Below are positions 9,232 through 16,738 of a stretch of 64,000 nt of DNA, piece by piece. The position numbers were made by a program, and so were the translations under genes. The notes below the pieces were generated by a model. That model did no database searches. It worked only from the letters and a program-made list of their open reading frames with translations, and was not told the DNA's origin. The stretch covers positions 143,684-207,683 of the forward strand of contig CAMYID010000016.1 in the NCBI GenBank assembly GCA_947258435.1. Reading direction: 5' to 3'. The stretch comes from an uncultured Alphaproteobacteria bacterium. GTDB taxonomy: Bacteria; Pseudomonadota; Alphaproteobacteria; UBA11222. Position 1 is the first letter of the stretch. Each line of letters starts with the position of its first letter.

Positions 9232-10008
9232 CTATTTGAAAACCGGTTCGCGTTTTTCCTGAAAGGCGCTGAGCCCCTCGCTCACATTGGCGCTCATCAA
9301 GGCCTCCGGCGCCGCGCCGACCTCAAGCGCGATCCCCGCATCCAGATCGCCCGCAAGCCCTTCTTCGGTGAGCTGCTTCATGACCGCAATGCCTTCAGGA
9401 TTACGCGCCGCCAGGGTCTTGCAATATGCCATTGCCGCCGCATGCAGTTCAGCGTCGGGGACGACATAGTTCACAAGCCCCCAGTCACATGCTTCAGCCG
9501 CTGAAATCCAGCGTGCACTATACATGAGATCGAGCGCGCGCCGCTGCCCCACAAGCCGGGGCAAACGCTGGGTGCCGCCCCAGCCGGGGATCAGACCGAA
9601 CTGCGCATGCTGATCGCCGAACCGCGCGCCTTCCCCCGCAAAGGCCACATCGGCGGCCATCATCGTTTCAAGCCCGCCCGCAAGGCACAGCCCCTGCACC
9701 GCGACGATCACCGGCAGGGGACTGTTTTCCATTGCGCGCAGCACGTCATGGCCATAGCCGATAAAATGCTGCAAGTCGGACAGCGAGTCCCGCTTGCCCT
9801 TCACCTCGTCAAGATCGGCCCCGGTACAGAAATGCTTGCCCGCCGCGCGGATGAGCACGACCTTGATGGCTGAATCGGCGGTAAACTGCTGCATACCGGC
9901 CGCGAAACATTCCATCACGCCCAGGCTCAGGCAGTTGAAAACCTCAGGCCGGTTCAGCTCCATTACCCCAACAGGACCGTCGGTCGATAGTGCGACAAGT
10001 TCGCTCAT
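9232..10008 (-). CDS. enoyl-CoA hydratase/isomerase (crotonase) family protein
   Basis: A 258-residue crotonase. The oxyanion-hole segments are HFCTGADL (60-67) and LAGGLETMMAAD (109-120). E114 aligns with the first catalytic glutamate of rat enoyl-CoA hydratase (Glu144). The second glutamate (Glu164) is replaced by H134 in FGDQHAQFGLIPGWGG, a pattern I know from a subgroup of actinobacterial-type EchA proteins. In this operon the expected job is hydration of cyclohex-1-enecarboxyl-CoA (the BadK step), but the altered residue makes that uncertain. It lies 57 bases upstream of the BadH-like gene and follows the acyl-CoA dehydrogenase gene after a tandem repeat. Confidence 0.8.
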   Translation of the reverse strand: MSELVALSTDGPVGVMELNRPEVFNCLSLGVMECFAAGMQQFTADSAIKVVLIRAAGKHFCTGADLDEVKGKRDSLSDLQHFIGYGHDVLRAMENSPLPVIVAVQGLCLAGGLETMMAADVAFAGEGARFGDQHAQFGLIPGWGGTQRLPRLVGQRRALDLMYSARWISAAEACDWGLVNYVVPDAELHAAAMAYCKTLAARNPEGIAVMKQLTEEGLAGDLDAGIALEVGAAPEALMSANVSEGLSAFQEKREPVFK

Positions 10009-10024
10009 GCTCTTTTTCCCCGCT

Positions 10025-10081
10025 GCCGTTAATCCGTGTCGCCGTTAATCCGTGTCGCCGTTAATCCGTTTCGCCGTTAAT
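10025..10081. repeat. 16-bp tandem repeat, about 3.5 copies
   Basis: The unit GCCGTTAATCCGTGTC occurs at 10025-10040 and 10041-10056, with one mismatch at 10057-10072, then a partial copy to 10081. It fills the gap between the crotonase start and the acyl-CoA dehydrogenase end and supplies the dehydrogenase stop codon (TTA on this strand). Copy number could vary between strains. Confidence 0.9.
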
Positions 10082-11231
10082 AAGGTACGGCAATGCGGCC
10101 GATTTTTTCGCGCGCAATGATCATTTTCTGGATCTGCTGCGTCCCGTCGCCGATCTGAAGTCCCAACACATCGCGCAGCCGCTGCTGATGCGGCAATTCA
10201 CGGCTATAGCCGTAATGACCATGCACAAGCAGCGCATTGTGAATCGCATCAAAGGCGACACGGGGCGCCCACCATTTGCACATCGCGGCTTCGGATGTGT
10301 GCGGCTCACCCTGATCGCGCAGCCACAATGTCTTGTAGCATAGCAGCTTTGCCGCATAGAGCAGGGTCTCCGCTTCCGCAAGCGGCTCGGTCACCCCCTG
10401 AAAGCGGGCGATGGGGCCGCCAAATGCCTCACGCTCCTTGACATATTCCCACGCTTCCCCGATCGAGGCTTCAGCACAGGCAAGGCATTGCAGCCCGATC
10501 AGGGCGCGGCTGTAGTCAAAGCCCTGCATGACGACGCGGAAGCCCTGGTTTTCCGGGCCGATCATCGCCTCGGCGGACACCCGGACATCGTCGAAAAAGA
10601 CCGAGCCGCGCCCCACGGCACCCGAGCCCAGATCATCGAAACGGGTTGTGCTGACCCCTGCCGCATCAAGCGGAACAAGGAAGGCGGACACGCCGCGCGC
10701 ACCGTCTTCCGCCTCATTGGTGCGCGTGAAGACGACAATCTCATCCGCCTGATCGGCCAGCGAAATGGAGGTCTTTTCTCCGTTCAGGATAAAATCGCCG
10801 CCATCCTTGCGCGCGCGCAGGATGAGATGCGCCGCATCCGAGCCCCCGCGCGGTTCGGTCAGGCCAAGCGCCACGATACTGCGCCCCGCACAGATATCGG
10901 CGATCACCCTGTGGGCGATATCCTCTGCCGCATGCTGCGCGATGAGCGTCCCCATCAGTGAGCCGATCAACTGCACATAGGAGACATTGAAATCGGCGCG
11001 TGCGACCTCCTCGATCGCGATGCCCGCGGTTACGCTATCAAGCCCCATGCCGCCGAATTTCTCCGGCAGCTCGGGAGCGATCATGCCAAGCTCCCCCATC
11101 TCGCGGCACAGATCGCGTTCAATGATCCCTTCTTGCTCACGCGCCTGATAGCGCGGTGCCAGCTTTTCAGCCCCGAATCTGCGGATCGTTTCCTGAAAAG
11201 CCCGCTGCTCGTCCGAAAAAGAGAAATCCAT
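10077..11231 (-). CDS. acyl-CoA dehydrogenase, probable alicyclic-acyl-CoA type (AliB-like)
   Basis: A 384-residue FAD flavoenzyme: N-terminal helical domain, a beta domain with GLTEPRGGSDAA, and a C-terminal helical domain with GHYGYSRELPHQQRLRD. The usual catalytic glutamate in the (Y/I)EGT motif is an aspartate here: D362 in QIGDGTQQIQ. From memory, cyclohexanecarboxyl-CoA and cyclohex-1-enecarboxyl-CoA dehydrogenases of anaerobes also use Asp as the base. With BadI and BadH-like neighbours this suggests dehydrogenation of cyclohexanecarboxyl-CoA. The start has GGGAGCAG upstream. It lies 42 bases after badI. Confidence 0.85.
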   Translation of the reverse strand: MDFSFSDEQRAFQETIRRFGAEKLAPRYQAREQEGIIERDLCREMGELGMIAPELPEKFGGMGLDSVTAGIAIEEVARADFNVSYVQLIGSLMGTLIAQHAAEDIAHRVIADICAGRSIVALGLTEPRGGSDAAHLILRARKDGGDFILNGEKTSISLADQADEIVVFTRTNEAEDGARGVSAFLVPLDAAGVSTTRFDDLGSGAVGRGSVFFDDVRVSAEAMIGPENQGFRVVMQGFDYSRALIGLQCLACAEASIGEAWEYVKEREAFGGPIARFQGVTEPLAEAETLLYAAKLLCYKTLWLRDQGEPHTSEAAMCKWWAPRVAFDAIHNALLVHGHYGYSRELPHQQRLRDVLGLQIGDGTQQIQKMIIAREKIGRIAVPY

Positions 11232-11273
11232 CTACATCTGCTCCCGACAGGGTGTGAGTGGCACAGTTGCGCG

Positions 11274-12056
11274 TTATTTGGCGAATTTGCGGAAATCGGG
11301 TTTCCGTTTCTCCATCAGCGCGCTGACACCTTCCTTCGATTCCTCGGAGTCATAATACATTTTCAGCGAGACAAAGCCCTGATTGCCAATGCCGCGAATT
11401 TGTTCACTATCCGCATTGAAGCTGCGCTTTGCGATCATCAGCGCGGTGGGGCTTTTCTCCATAATCTCGGCGCACCATTTCTCGATTTCCGCATCGAGCT
11501 GATCATCGGGTACGCAGACATTGGCAAGCCCCATCTCGACCGCCTCGCGCCCTGAATAGCGGCGGCACATATACCAGATTTCGCGCGCCTTCTTTTCCCC
11601 CACCACACGCGCAAGATAAGCGGTGCCATAGCCCGGATCGACCGACCCCATCTTCGGGCCGACCTGGCCGAAGATCGCACTTTCGGAACAGATCGTCATG
11701 TCGCACAGGGTTGCAAATACATTGCCGCCGCCAATCGAATAGCCCTGCACCCGCGCGATCACCGGCTTGGGCACGTCGCGGATCAGCGCGTGCAATTCCT
11801 CGACAGGCAGCCCGATCAGTCCGCGTCCGTCATAATTTCCGTCATGAGCGGCCTGGTCGCCGCCGGTGCAGAACGCCTTCTCGCCCGCGCCGCCAAAAAC
11901 GATGACGCCGATACTGGGATCATAGCCGGCTTTGTTGAAGGCCGCGATCAGTTCCTCACAGGTCGTGCCGCGAAACGCATTATGCACTTCGGGCCGGTTG
12001 ATCGTGATCCAGGCAACGCCGTCACGTTCCTCATACAAGATATCTTCGTAAGCCAT
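11274..12056 (-). CDS. badI: 2-ketocyclohexanecarboxyl-CoA hydrolase (BadI)
   Basis: A 260-residue crotonase-fold hydrolase that matches the BadI pattern closely along its length: NRPEVHNAFRGTTCEEL, FCTGGDQ (62-68), HDGNYDGRG, VIARVQGYSIGGGN, GQVGPKMGSVDPGYGTA and EKKAREIWYMC. BadI is related to naphthoate synthase MenB, sharing GGDQ, and opens the ring of 2-ketocyclohexanecarboxyl-CoA to give pimelyl-CoA. It is the first gene of a five-gene minus-strand operon. The start ATG at 12056 has GCAGGGAGAG upstream. A TetR gene is divergent, 137 bases away, with a palindrome between them. This is the most specific functional call in the island. Confidence 0.9.
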   Translation of the reverse strand: MAYEDILYEERDGVAWITINRPEVHNAFRGTTCEELIAAFNKAGYDPSIGVIVFGGAGEKAFCTGGDQAAHDGNYDGRGLIGLPVEELHALIRDVPKPVIARVQGYSIGGGNVFATLCDMTICSESAIFGQVGPKMGSVDPGYGTAYLARVVGEKKAREIWYMCRRYSGREAVEMGLANVCVPDDQLDAEIEKWCAEIMEKSPTALMIAKRSFNADSEQIRGIGNQGFVSLKMYYDSEESKEGVSALMEKRKPDFRKFAK

Positions 12057-12140
12057 CGGGTCTCTCCCTGCGCAGGTTTAATCGTTTTGTTTTAATCGCG
12101 CATTTTACATGCCCTGAAACAGCGCGCCGTGCAATTTTTT

Positions 12141-12156
12141 TCTAATGGTAGTTAGA
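12141..12156. promoter_or_regulatory. candidate TetR operator in the badI/TetR divergent gap
   Basis: TCTAATGGTAGTTAGA has perfect 5-bp inverted arms (TCTAA/TTAGA) around six bases. It lies 85 bases upstream of the badI start and about 50 upstream of the TetR start, the usual place for an autoregulatory TetR site controlling both genes. It is the best palindrome I see in this gap; no binding data exist. Confidence 0.5.
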
Positions 12157-12193
12157 CGTTTGGCTTGATTGCAAGCACCGATCTGTGAAAACT

Positions 12194-12793
12194 ATGACCA
12201 TGTCGAAATCGGATCGCACAAGACAACGCATTCTGGATACCGCCGCGCAGGAATTCCGCAAGCGCGGTTATGCCGGCACAAAGGTCAATGATATCGCATT
12301 TGCCGCCGATATGCGCGCGGCCAGCATTTACTATTATTTCGAATCGAAAGAGCAGCTTTTCGAGCAGGTGCTGGAGATCGGGCTGAGGCTTGCATTCGAT
12401 GCGGTCCGCAAGGCGGTCGAGGCACTGCCGGACACCGCAAGCCATCGCGAACGCATCAATGCGGCGATCGAGGCGCATCTGTCCATGCTGCTTGAATATG
12501 GCGACTATTCATCCGCCAATATCCGCAATTTCGGCCAGACCCCCGACGATATTCAGGAACGGCAACTGGAGTTGCGCCACACCTATGGCGAATATTGGCG
12601 CGACCTGCTCGTCAAGGCGCAGGAAGATGGTCAGGTGCGTACCGATGTCGATCTGTCCCTGTTCCGCATGTTCCTGTTCGGCGCCATGAACTGGAGCCTT
12701 GAATGGGTCAAGCCGGGCAAGATGACCGCCGCCGAAATTGCACGCCAGCTTGCGGAAAGCCTGTTTGACGGGATCGGCGCTCAGCCCCGCTGA
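12194..12793 (+). CDS. TetR-family regulator, probable local repressor of the badI operon
   Basis: A 199-residue TetR protein with helix-turn-helix at about residues 6-52 (RILDTAAQEFRKRGYAGTKVNDIAFAADMRAASIYYYFESKEQLFEQVL) and a C-terminal domain ending with LFGAMNWSLEWVKPG, a form common in acyl-CoA-responsive TetR regulators. Start choices are GTG 12185, ATG 12194 and ATG 12200; none has a good ribosome site, so ATG 12194 is a compromise and the mRNA may be leaderless. It is divergent from badI and overlaps the tail of the convergent BASS gene by 13 bases. The ligand is presumably a CoA ester of the pathway. Confidence 0.85.
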   Translation: MTMSKSDRTRQRILDTAAQEFRKRGYAGTKVNDIAFAADMRAASIYYYFESKEQLFEQVLEIGLRLAFDAVRKAVEALPDTASHRERINAAIEAHLSMLLEYGDYSSANIRNFGQTPDDIQERQLELRHTYGEYWRDLLVKAQEDGQVRTDVDLSLFRMFLFGAMNWSLEWVKPGKMTAAEIARQLAESLFDGIGAQPR

Positions 12794-13650
12794 AAGCCGG
12801 CCCGCGCCGCCGCAATCGCAAGCCCCGCGGCCGCGAACATCAGCACCCCGTAAACACCGATGGTCAGAATCATGTCAGGCTGCTGAAGCAGCGTCCCGGC
12901 CACGACATAACCGGTCGCCGCATTCTGCACCCCGATTTCCACAAGGACGGTCACCCGCTGCGCATGGTTGAGCCGTCCGGTCCGCGCCAGCACGAACCCG
13001 CAAGGCAGAATGATCGCGATCAGCCCGGCAACGGCGATCAGCGCAAACCAGACATCCCCCAGCCCGACCCCCTCAGCGACAAAGGCCCCCGCCACGAACA
13101 TCAGCAAGACAAGCACAATGGCCAGCACCCGAAACACCCGCGCCGCCCGCGCCGCAAATCCGGGCCGGACAAACCGGATCAGCATGCCCGCGGCCATCGG
13201 CGCTAGGATCATCGCTCCAAGTTGACGCAGCGTGTCCGCGACGCTGATCGTCAGCTCCGCATCCAGTTGCGCAAAACGCGCCAGGCCAAGCCCCACAACA
13301 AGCGGGATCGTGACAATCGTGATCACGCTGCTGAGCGCAGTCAGGCTGACCGACAGGGCAATATCGCCGCGTGCGACAAAGACGATGGCATTCGAAACCG
13401 CGCCGCCCGGACAGGCAGAAAGAATGACAAGCCCCCCGGCCACAAGCGCGGGGAACGGATAGAGGCTGAGCAGCAGGAAAGCGCCGAGCGGCAGCAATAT
13501 TATCTGTCCCGCAAGCCCGACTGCCGCTGCTTTGGGAAACCGCACAACCTGCCAGAAATCACGCCATTGCAGCGCAAGCCCCAGCCCGAACATCACTGTT
13601 CCCAGCACCAGCGGAAACAGGATCTGCGTGCCGATTTCCTGCCCGCTCAT
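12781..13650 (-). CDS. bile acid:sodium symporter (BASS/SBF) family transporter
   Basis: A 289-residue membrane protein with about nine or ten hydrophobic segments and the SBF signature LVILSACPGGAVSNAIVFVARGDIALSVSLTALSSVITIVTIPL near residues 75-120. The sodium-coordinating crossover helices of this family lie there. BASS proteins import organic anions such as bile acids, pantoate or pyruvate. It follows an MFS gene by 66 bases on the same strand, so the two may be co-transcribed uptake genes serving the catabolic island. The substrate is unknown. Its end overlaps the TetR gene. Confidence 0.88.
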   Translation of the reverse strand: MSGQEIGTQILFPLVLGTVMFGLGLALQWRDFWQVVRFPKAAAVGLAGQIILLPLGAFLLLSLYPFPALVAGGLVILSACPGGAVSNAIVFVARGDIALSVSLTALSSVITIVTIPLVVGLGLARFAQLDAELTISVADTLRQLGAMILAPMAAGMLIRFVRPGFAARAARVFRVLAIVLVLLMFVAGAFVAEGVGLGDVWFALIAVAGLIAIILPCGFVLARTGRLNHAQRVTVLVEIGVQNAATGYVVAGTLLQQPDMILTIGVYGVLMFAAAGLAIAAARAGFQRG

Positions 13651-13716
13651 CGCCGGGCATCCGGTTGTCGCTGCGCAGACATTTGCTCAGTCCCCTCTCT
13701 CACTCACCGGGGCCTC

Positions 13717-15039
13717 TCAATCACCCGGCGTTGCATCGGCGGCAATGCCGGTGCCAGCACCTGCCCGGGCCATCGCGTCCACCGTCGCGGTTTCGGATGC
13801 GTGCCGCGGCGGGCGGATAAACAGCAAAAGCAGCACCGGAATGACCGCAACGACCGCATAACCGAGAAATACCCCCTGATAGCTCTGCGTCAGATCGTAA
13901 AAAAAGCCCGCAATAACCGAACCGGTTGCCGCAAAGGGGGTGAGGATCAGATGCACAATGCCGATAATTTTCGCAAAACTGAGCGCACCGAAATAATTGG
14001 CGACAAGCGCGGGCAACGCCACGATCGTGGCGCCGTTACCGACCCCGAACAAGGTGGCATAGGCATAAACCATCGCCGGTGTCTGAGCATAGTTCAGCAG
14101 GACGATGCCTGTCAGCTCGACAGCAAGCCCGCCTGCCAGAAGGTAACGCGGGTCGTAACGGTCGCCGGTGGCTCCGGCAAGCAACCGCCCCCCGGTGCTG
14201 AACAGTCCCACAATGCCCACGGCCGATCCCGCGATGACCGGATCCATCCCCTGATCGCGCAGGTGAATAACCGATTGGCTGGCATTGATGGCAAGACCAA
14301 AACCGGCAAGCCCGGCAGCCGCAATTATGCACCACAGCGCGAATGTGCGATACGCTTCGCCCGTTCGCCATTCCGCGCCGGTGCGGTAGACCCCTTGTCG
14401 CCCTGTCGGCGCGCGCGGCTGATCGGGCTCTTTTTCTGCGTCAGGATCGATACCATCGGCAAAACTGCCGACATCGGCAGGGTGATTGCGCACGAACAAG
14501 AGCGCGACAGCGCTGCCCCCAAGCGCGCAGGCGAAAGTCACAAGCCAGGCGATCCGCCAATCGCCACTCATTTCAATCAGATACGCCACCGCCGGGGTCG
14601 CCGCAAAGGCACCAAGTCCCCCCATCGAGAGAAACAACCCCATCGAAATGGCCCGCCGGCGCACGAACCAGTCAGTCAAAATCTGCGTGCCGGGCACCAT
14701 CGATTGCAGCGCGATGCCAAGCCCGATCACCCCGATCCCGGCGTAAAACAGCAACAGACTGTCGGTGAAATAAACCGCCAGCGAACCAGATGCGCTGGCA
14801 ACGCCGCCGATTGCAATCGTATTGCGCGCACCGAATCTGGTAACGAACATCGCCGATACGGCCGCGCCACCGCCAAAGGCAACCGCCAGAATGGCATGCC
14901 CGACGCTTGCCGCGCCGCGGGTCCAGCCAAGATCCAGAATCATTGCCGGAAGCACGACTGCAAATGACCAGAATACAACGCCCACGGACAGAAAATAGAC
15001 TACGCACAGTGCGGCCAGTACCCGCCAACCATAGAACAT
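13717..15039 (-). CDS. MFS transporter, oxalate/formate antiporter or monocarboxylate-like
   Basis: A 440-residue, 12-helix major facilitator beginning with FYGWRVLAALCVVYFLSVGVVFWSF, the pattern of the OFA/MCT-like bacterial MFS group. The central cytoplasmic loop (about residues 190-235) is charged. Such proteins usually carry carboxylates, which suits uptake of the acid fed to the neighbouring CoA-ester pathway, but that is an inference. The start has GAGAGGCAAGCGC upstream. Its 5' region contains one copy of an imperfect 74-bp repeat. Confidence 0.88.
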   Translation of the reverse strand: MFYGWRVLAALCVVYFLSVGVVFWSFAVVLPAMILDLGWTRGAASVGHAILAVAFGGGAAVSAMFVTRFGARNTIAIGGVASASGSLAVYFTDSLLLFYAGIGVIGLGIALQSMVPGTQILTDWFVRRRAISMGLFLSMGGLGAFAATPAVAYLIEMSGDWRIAWLVTFACALGGSAVALLFVRNHPADVGSFADGIDPDAEKEPDQPRAPTGRQGVYRTGAEWRTGEAYRTFALWCIIAAAGLAGFGLAINASQSVIHLRDQGMDPVIAGSAVGIVGLFSTGGRLLAGATGDRYDPRYLLAGGLAVELTGIVLLNYAQTPAMVYAYATLFGVGNGATIVALPALVANYFGALSFAKIIGIVHLILTPFAATGSVIAGFFYDLTQSYQGVFLGYAVVAVIPVLLLLFIRPPRHASETATVDAMARAGAGTGIAADATPGD

Positions 15040-15086
15040 GCGCTTGCCTCTCTTTTTTTATGCCCGGTCGGATTTTGTATGCCCGT

Positions 15087-15160
15087 TCGGGGCCGGCGCT
15101 GTGACCTGCCACCTACCGAACAGAAGCATTGCCGCAGCGTCAAGCTATTGTACAAAAAAC
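15087..15160. repeat. copy 1 of an imperfect 74-bp non-coding direct repeat
   Basis: Aligned without gaps to 16499-16572 it matches at about 59 of 74 positions (hand count). It lies 48 bases upstream of the MFS start and contains the perfect palindrome TTGTACAA (15148-15155). The rest of the 15040-15393 gap holds no gene. Confidence 0.8.
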
Positions 15161-15346
15161 CTGGTGAGGGTCATCAATCACCCGCCGCTTTCGCGCCGGA
15201 TGGCTCTGTGAGGTCAGCGAAAAGATCGTCGGCATTCTATCGGCTATTCAACGCGATAGCGTCCGATATGGTCCAGTTGGGGAAACCGGAGACAAGAAAA
15301 GGAAAGCGGCGCAAACGCGCCCAAACGCAATCACGCAAAGAACAAG

Positions 15347-15369
15347 GTAGCCGAGCAGAGCCCGGCTAC
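15347..15369 (-). terminator. hairpin after the cbiM-like gene
   Basis: GTAGCCG (15347-15353) pairs with CGGCTAC (15363-15369) over a 9-base loop, 25 bases beyond the stop of the CbiM-family gene. On the minus strand it is followed by CTTGTTCTTT, a weak U-rich tail. Confidence 0.45.
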
Positions 15370-15393
15370 TTCTGAATCAGGTGTAAGGCTGCC

Positions 15394-16077
15394 TTAGGCG
15401 GGCGCGTGATAAAGCCGCTTCTGGAACAGCTTTGTGCCGGATAGCTGGTGCAGTGCCTTTGCACCGGCAAGCACACCCAGATCGACAAGCGGCTCAAGGA
15501 TGATGACTGTCATGTAGGCCGCGCCGAATGAAGCCACATTGGCAAGGTTCTCAGCCCCGAACCCGTTTCCGTAGAACGCCCAGAATGCAACCCACAGAAC
15601 AATGCCCCCCTGATAAGACGTGGATAGAGCCAGCGCCTGAGAATATTTCACATCCTTATACGCGGTATGCGCCGGAATAATACGCTTTGCGAGCTGGCTC
15701 ATCACAAACAGCGGCACGATCAGCGTCGTGACGTTCATACCGTATTGCGGAAGATCGAAGGGGGCAAATAACAGCCCCTGCAGAAGCAGGCCGAGGGCAA
15801 GTCCAAAGCTTGCCGGGCCAGCGCCCAAAATCAAGTAAAGGGTCGAGCCGAGGATAAAGTGGACCTCCGAGACGCCGACGGCATGGCGCGGAAACAACTC
15901 AAAAAAGCTGAATACCAGCGCCGACGAAATTACGGTGCGCGTTATCAGCGATGCCAAGCCGCCGTCATTGCGAATCGTGTCATAGGCGAGTTTGGCGGCA
16001 ATTCCGATTGCCGCCGCACCGGTTGCGTAGCTCAGGAAAATCTTGGCGCCGTCAACGACGCCGGGTTCGATATGCAT
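15394..16077 (-). CDS. CbiM-family ECF transporter membrane protein under a B12 riboswitch
   Basis: A 227-residue membrane protein starting MHIEPGVVDGAKIFLSYATGAAAIG, with the conserved stretch VGVSEVHFILGSTLYLILG and DLPQYGMNVTTLIVPLF. This belongs to a CbiM-like (PF01891) group of energy-coupling-factor permeases, which bind cobalt or a corrinoid-related substrate. About six membrane segments are visible. The start ATG 16077 follows AAAGGAACGATT; an upstream in-frame ATG at 16146 lies inside the riboswitch leader. A cobalamin riboswitch directly upstream on the same strand supports a cobalt/B12 role. No CbiN, CbiQ or CbiO partner is encoded here. Confidence 0.85.
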   Translation of the reverse strand: MHIEPGVVDGAKIFLSYATGAAAIGIAAKLAYDTIRNDGGLASLITRTVISSALVFSFFELFPRHAVGVSEVHFILGSTLYLILGAGPASFGLALGLLLQGLLFAPFDLPQYGMNVTTLIVPLFVMSQLAKRIIPAHTAYKDVKYSQALALSTSYQGGIVLWVAFWAFYGNGFGAENLANVASFGAAYMTVIILEPLVDLGVLAGAKALHQLSGTKLFQKRLYHAPA

Positions 16078-16146
16078 AATCGTTCCTTTTCTGCACCCAT
16101 CGTGCATTACGACACCACCCGGAACGGGCGGCATCAGTTCAAACAA

Positions 16147-16335
16147 GTTCGGGCAGGTCTCCTGACTTGCGCTTCAACGCCAAGTTCCGCCTTCCCAGAC
16201 TTTCGTCCAGTGACATCATGGAACCGGCTCAACGTTCACAGTTGCGAGGGCAGTCACGGATCAGGACCCGTTTGGGTCGTCCCTACCGTGTTCCCTTTTA
16301 ATCCCACAGGTCTTTTGCCAGTGTGGAACCCGAAC
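16147..16335 (-). promoter_or_regulatory. cobalamin (AdoCbl) riboswitch
   Basis: Read on the minus strand, closing stem P1 is GTTCGGG...CCCGAAC (16329-16335 with 16147-16153). The B12 box core CTGCCCTCGCAACTGTGA is at about 16237-16254, preceded by GGGATTAAAAGGGAACACGG and followed by CACTGG, GGGAAGGCGG and the conserved GTCAGGAGACCTGCC. These elements in this order are diagnostic. A GC-rich hairpin (CCGCCC/GGGTGG) lies between it and the cbiM-like start and may be the expression platform. It should switch the gene off when adenosylcobalamin is plentiful. Confidence 0.96.
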
Positions 16336-16498
16336 ACCCCAAGCTAACTTAGCAATGCCTGCCGCACAACAGTTGAAATGCTTCTCCCACAAGGATGGAA
16401 GCAAGGCGCAATCATCGAGCCCGTCTCCGGTTGAGACCTTCCGGGCGAAGATGGACCAAACGCCGATGAAGCTGTCATTCCGCGGCCGGCTGCCGCGG

Positions 16499-16572
16499 TC
16501 GGGGCCGGCACTGTGAGCGCCGACCTGCCGAACAGGGGCGTTGTCACTGCCTCAAGCTGTTGTGCAAAAAAC
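16499..16572. repeat. copy 2 of the imperfect 74-bp non-coding direct repeat
   Basis: This matches 15087-15160 at about 80% without gaps; both share TCGGGGCCGGC, CCGAACAG, TCAAGCT and the run CAAAAAAC. It lies 163 bases upstream of the riboswitch, in the 16336-16738 gap that otherwise holds only the Pho-like box. An open frame across it (16344-16595, minus) has a composition unlike the local proteins and is not called. Confidence 0.8.
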
Positions 16573-16608
16573 TGTTGAAAAACCTCTGACATCATTGTGA
16601 ACGCGTTC

Positions 16609-16626
16609 CTGTCATGAAAATGTCAT
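16609..16626 (+). promoter_or_regulatory. candidate PhoB box upstream of the CoA-transferase/pit genes
   Basis: CTGTCATGAAAATGTCAT is a 7-4-7 direct repeat: CTGTCAT, spacer GAAA, ATGTCAT. It is very close to the Pho box form CTGTCAT-AAAT-CTGTCAT. It ends 112 bases before the GTG start of the CaiB/BaiF gene, and the phosphate transporter gene follows. In rhizobia pit can be repressed by PhoB, so either sign of control is possible. Confidence 0.65.
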
Positions 16627-16738
16627 AAATCGGCTTGCCTTTGGCGTGCGGTCGTCGCACTGATTACCCTCAGGGCCTGAATCGCAGGCACAATGCTGGC
16701 ACACTGCAGACAGGCATAATGGATGAGGGAGGATTCAG

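Noticed and set aside
13222..14967. A 581-codon open frame on the plus strand opposite the MFS gene
   Set aside because: Antisense to a convincing 12-helix transporter; the predicted protein is hydrophilic low-complexity Arg/Asp/Gly/Asn-rich sequence.
16344..16595. An 83-codon minus-strand frame upstream of the riboswitch
   Set aside because: It is made largely of the non-coding 74-bp repeat and GC-rich spacer, with no ribosome site or family-like sequence.
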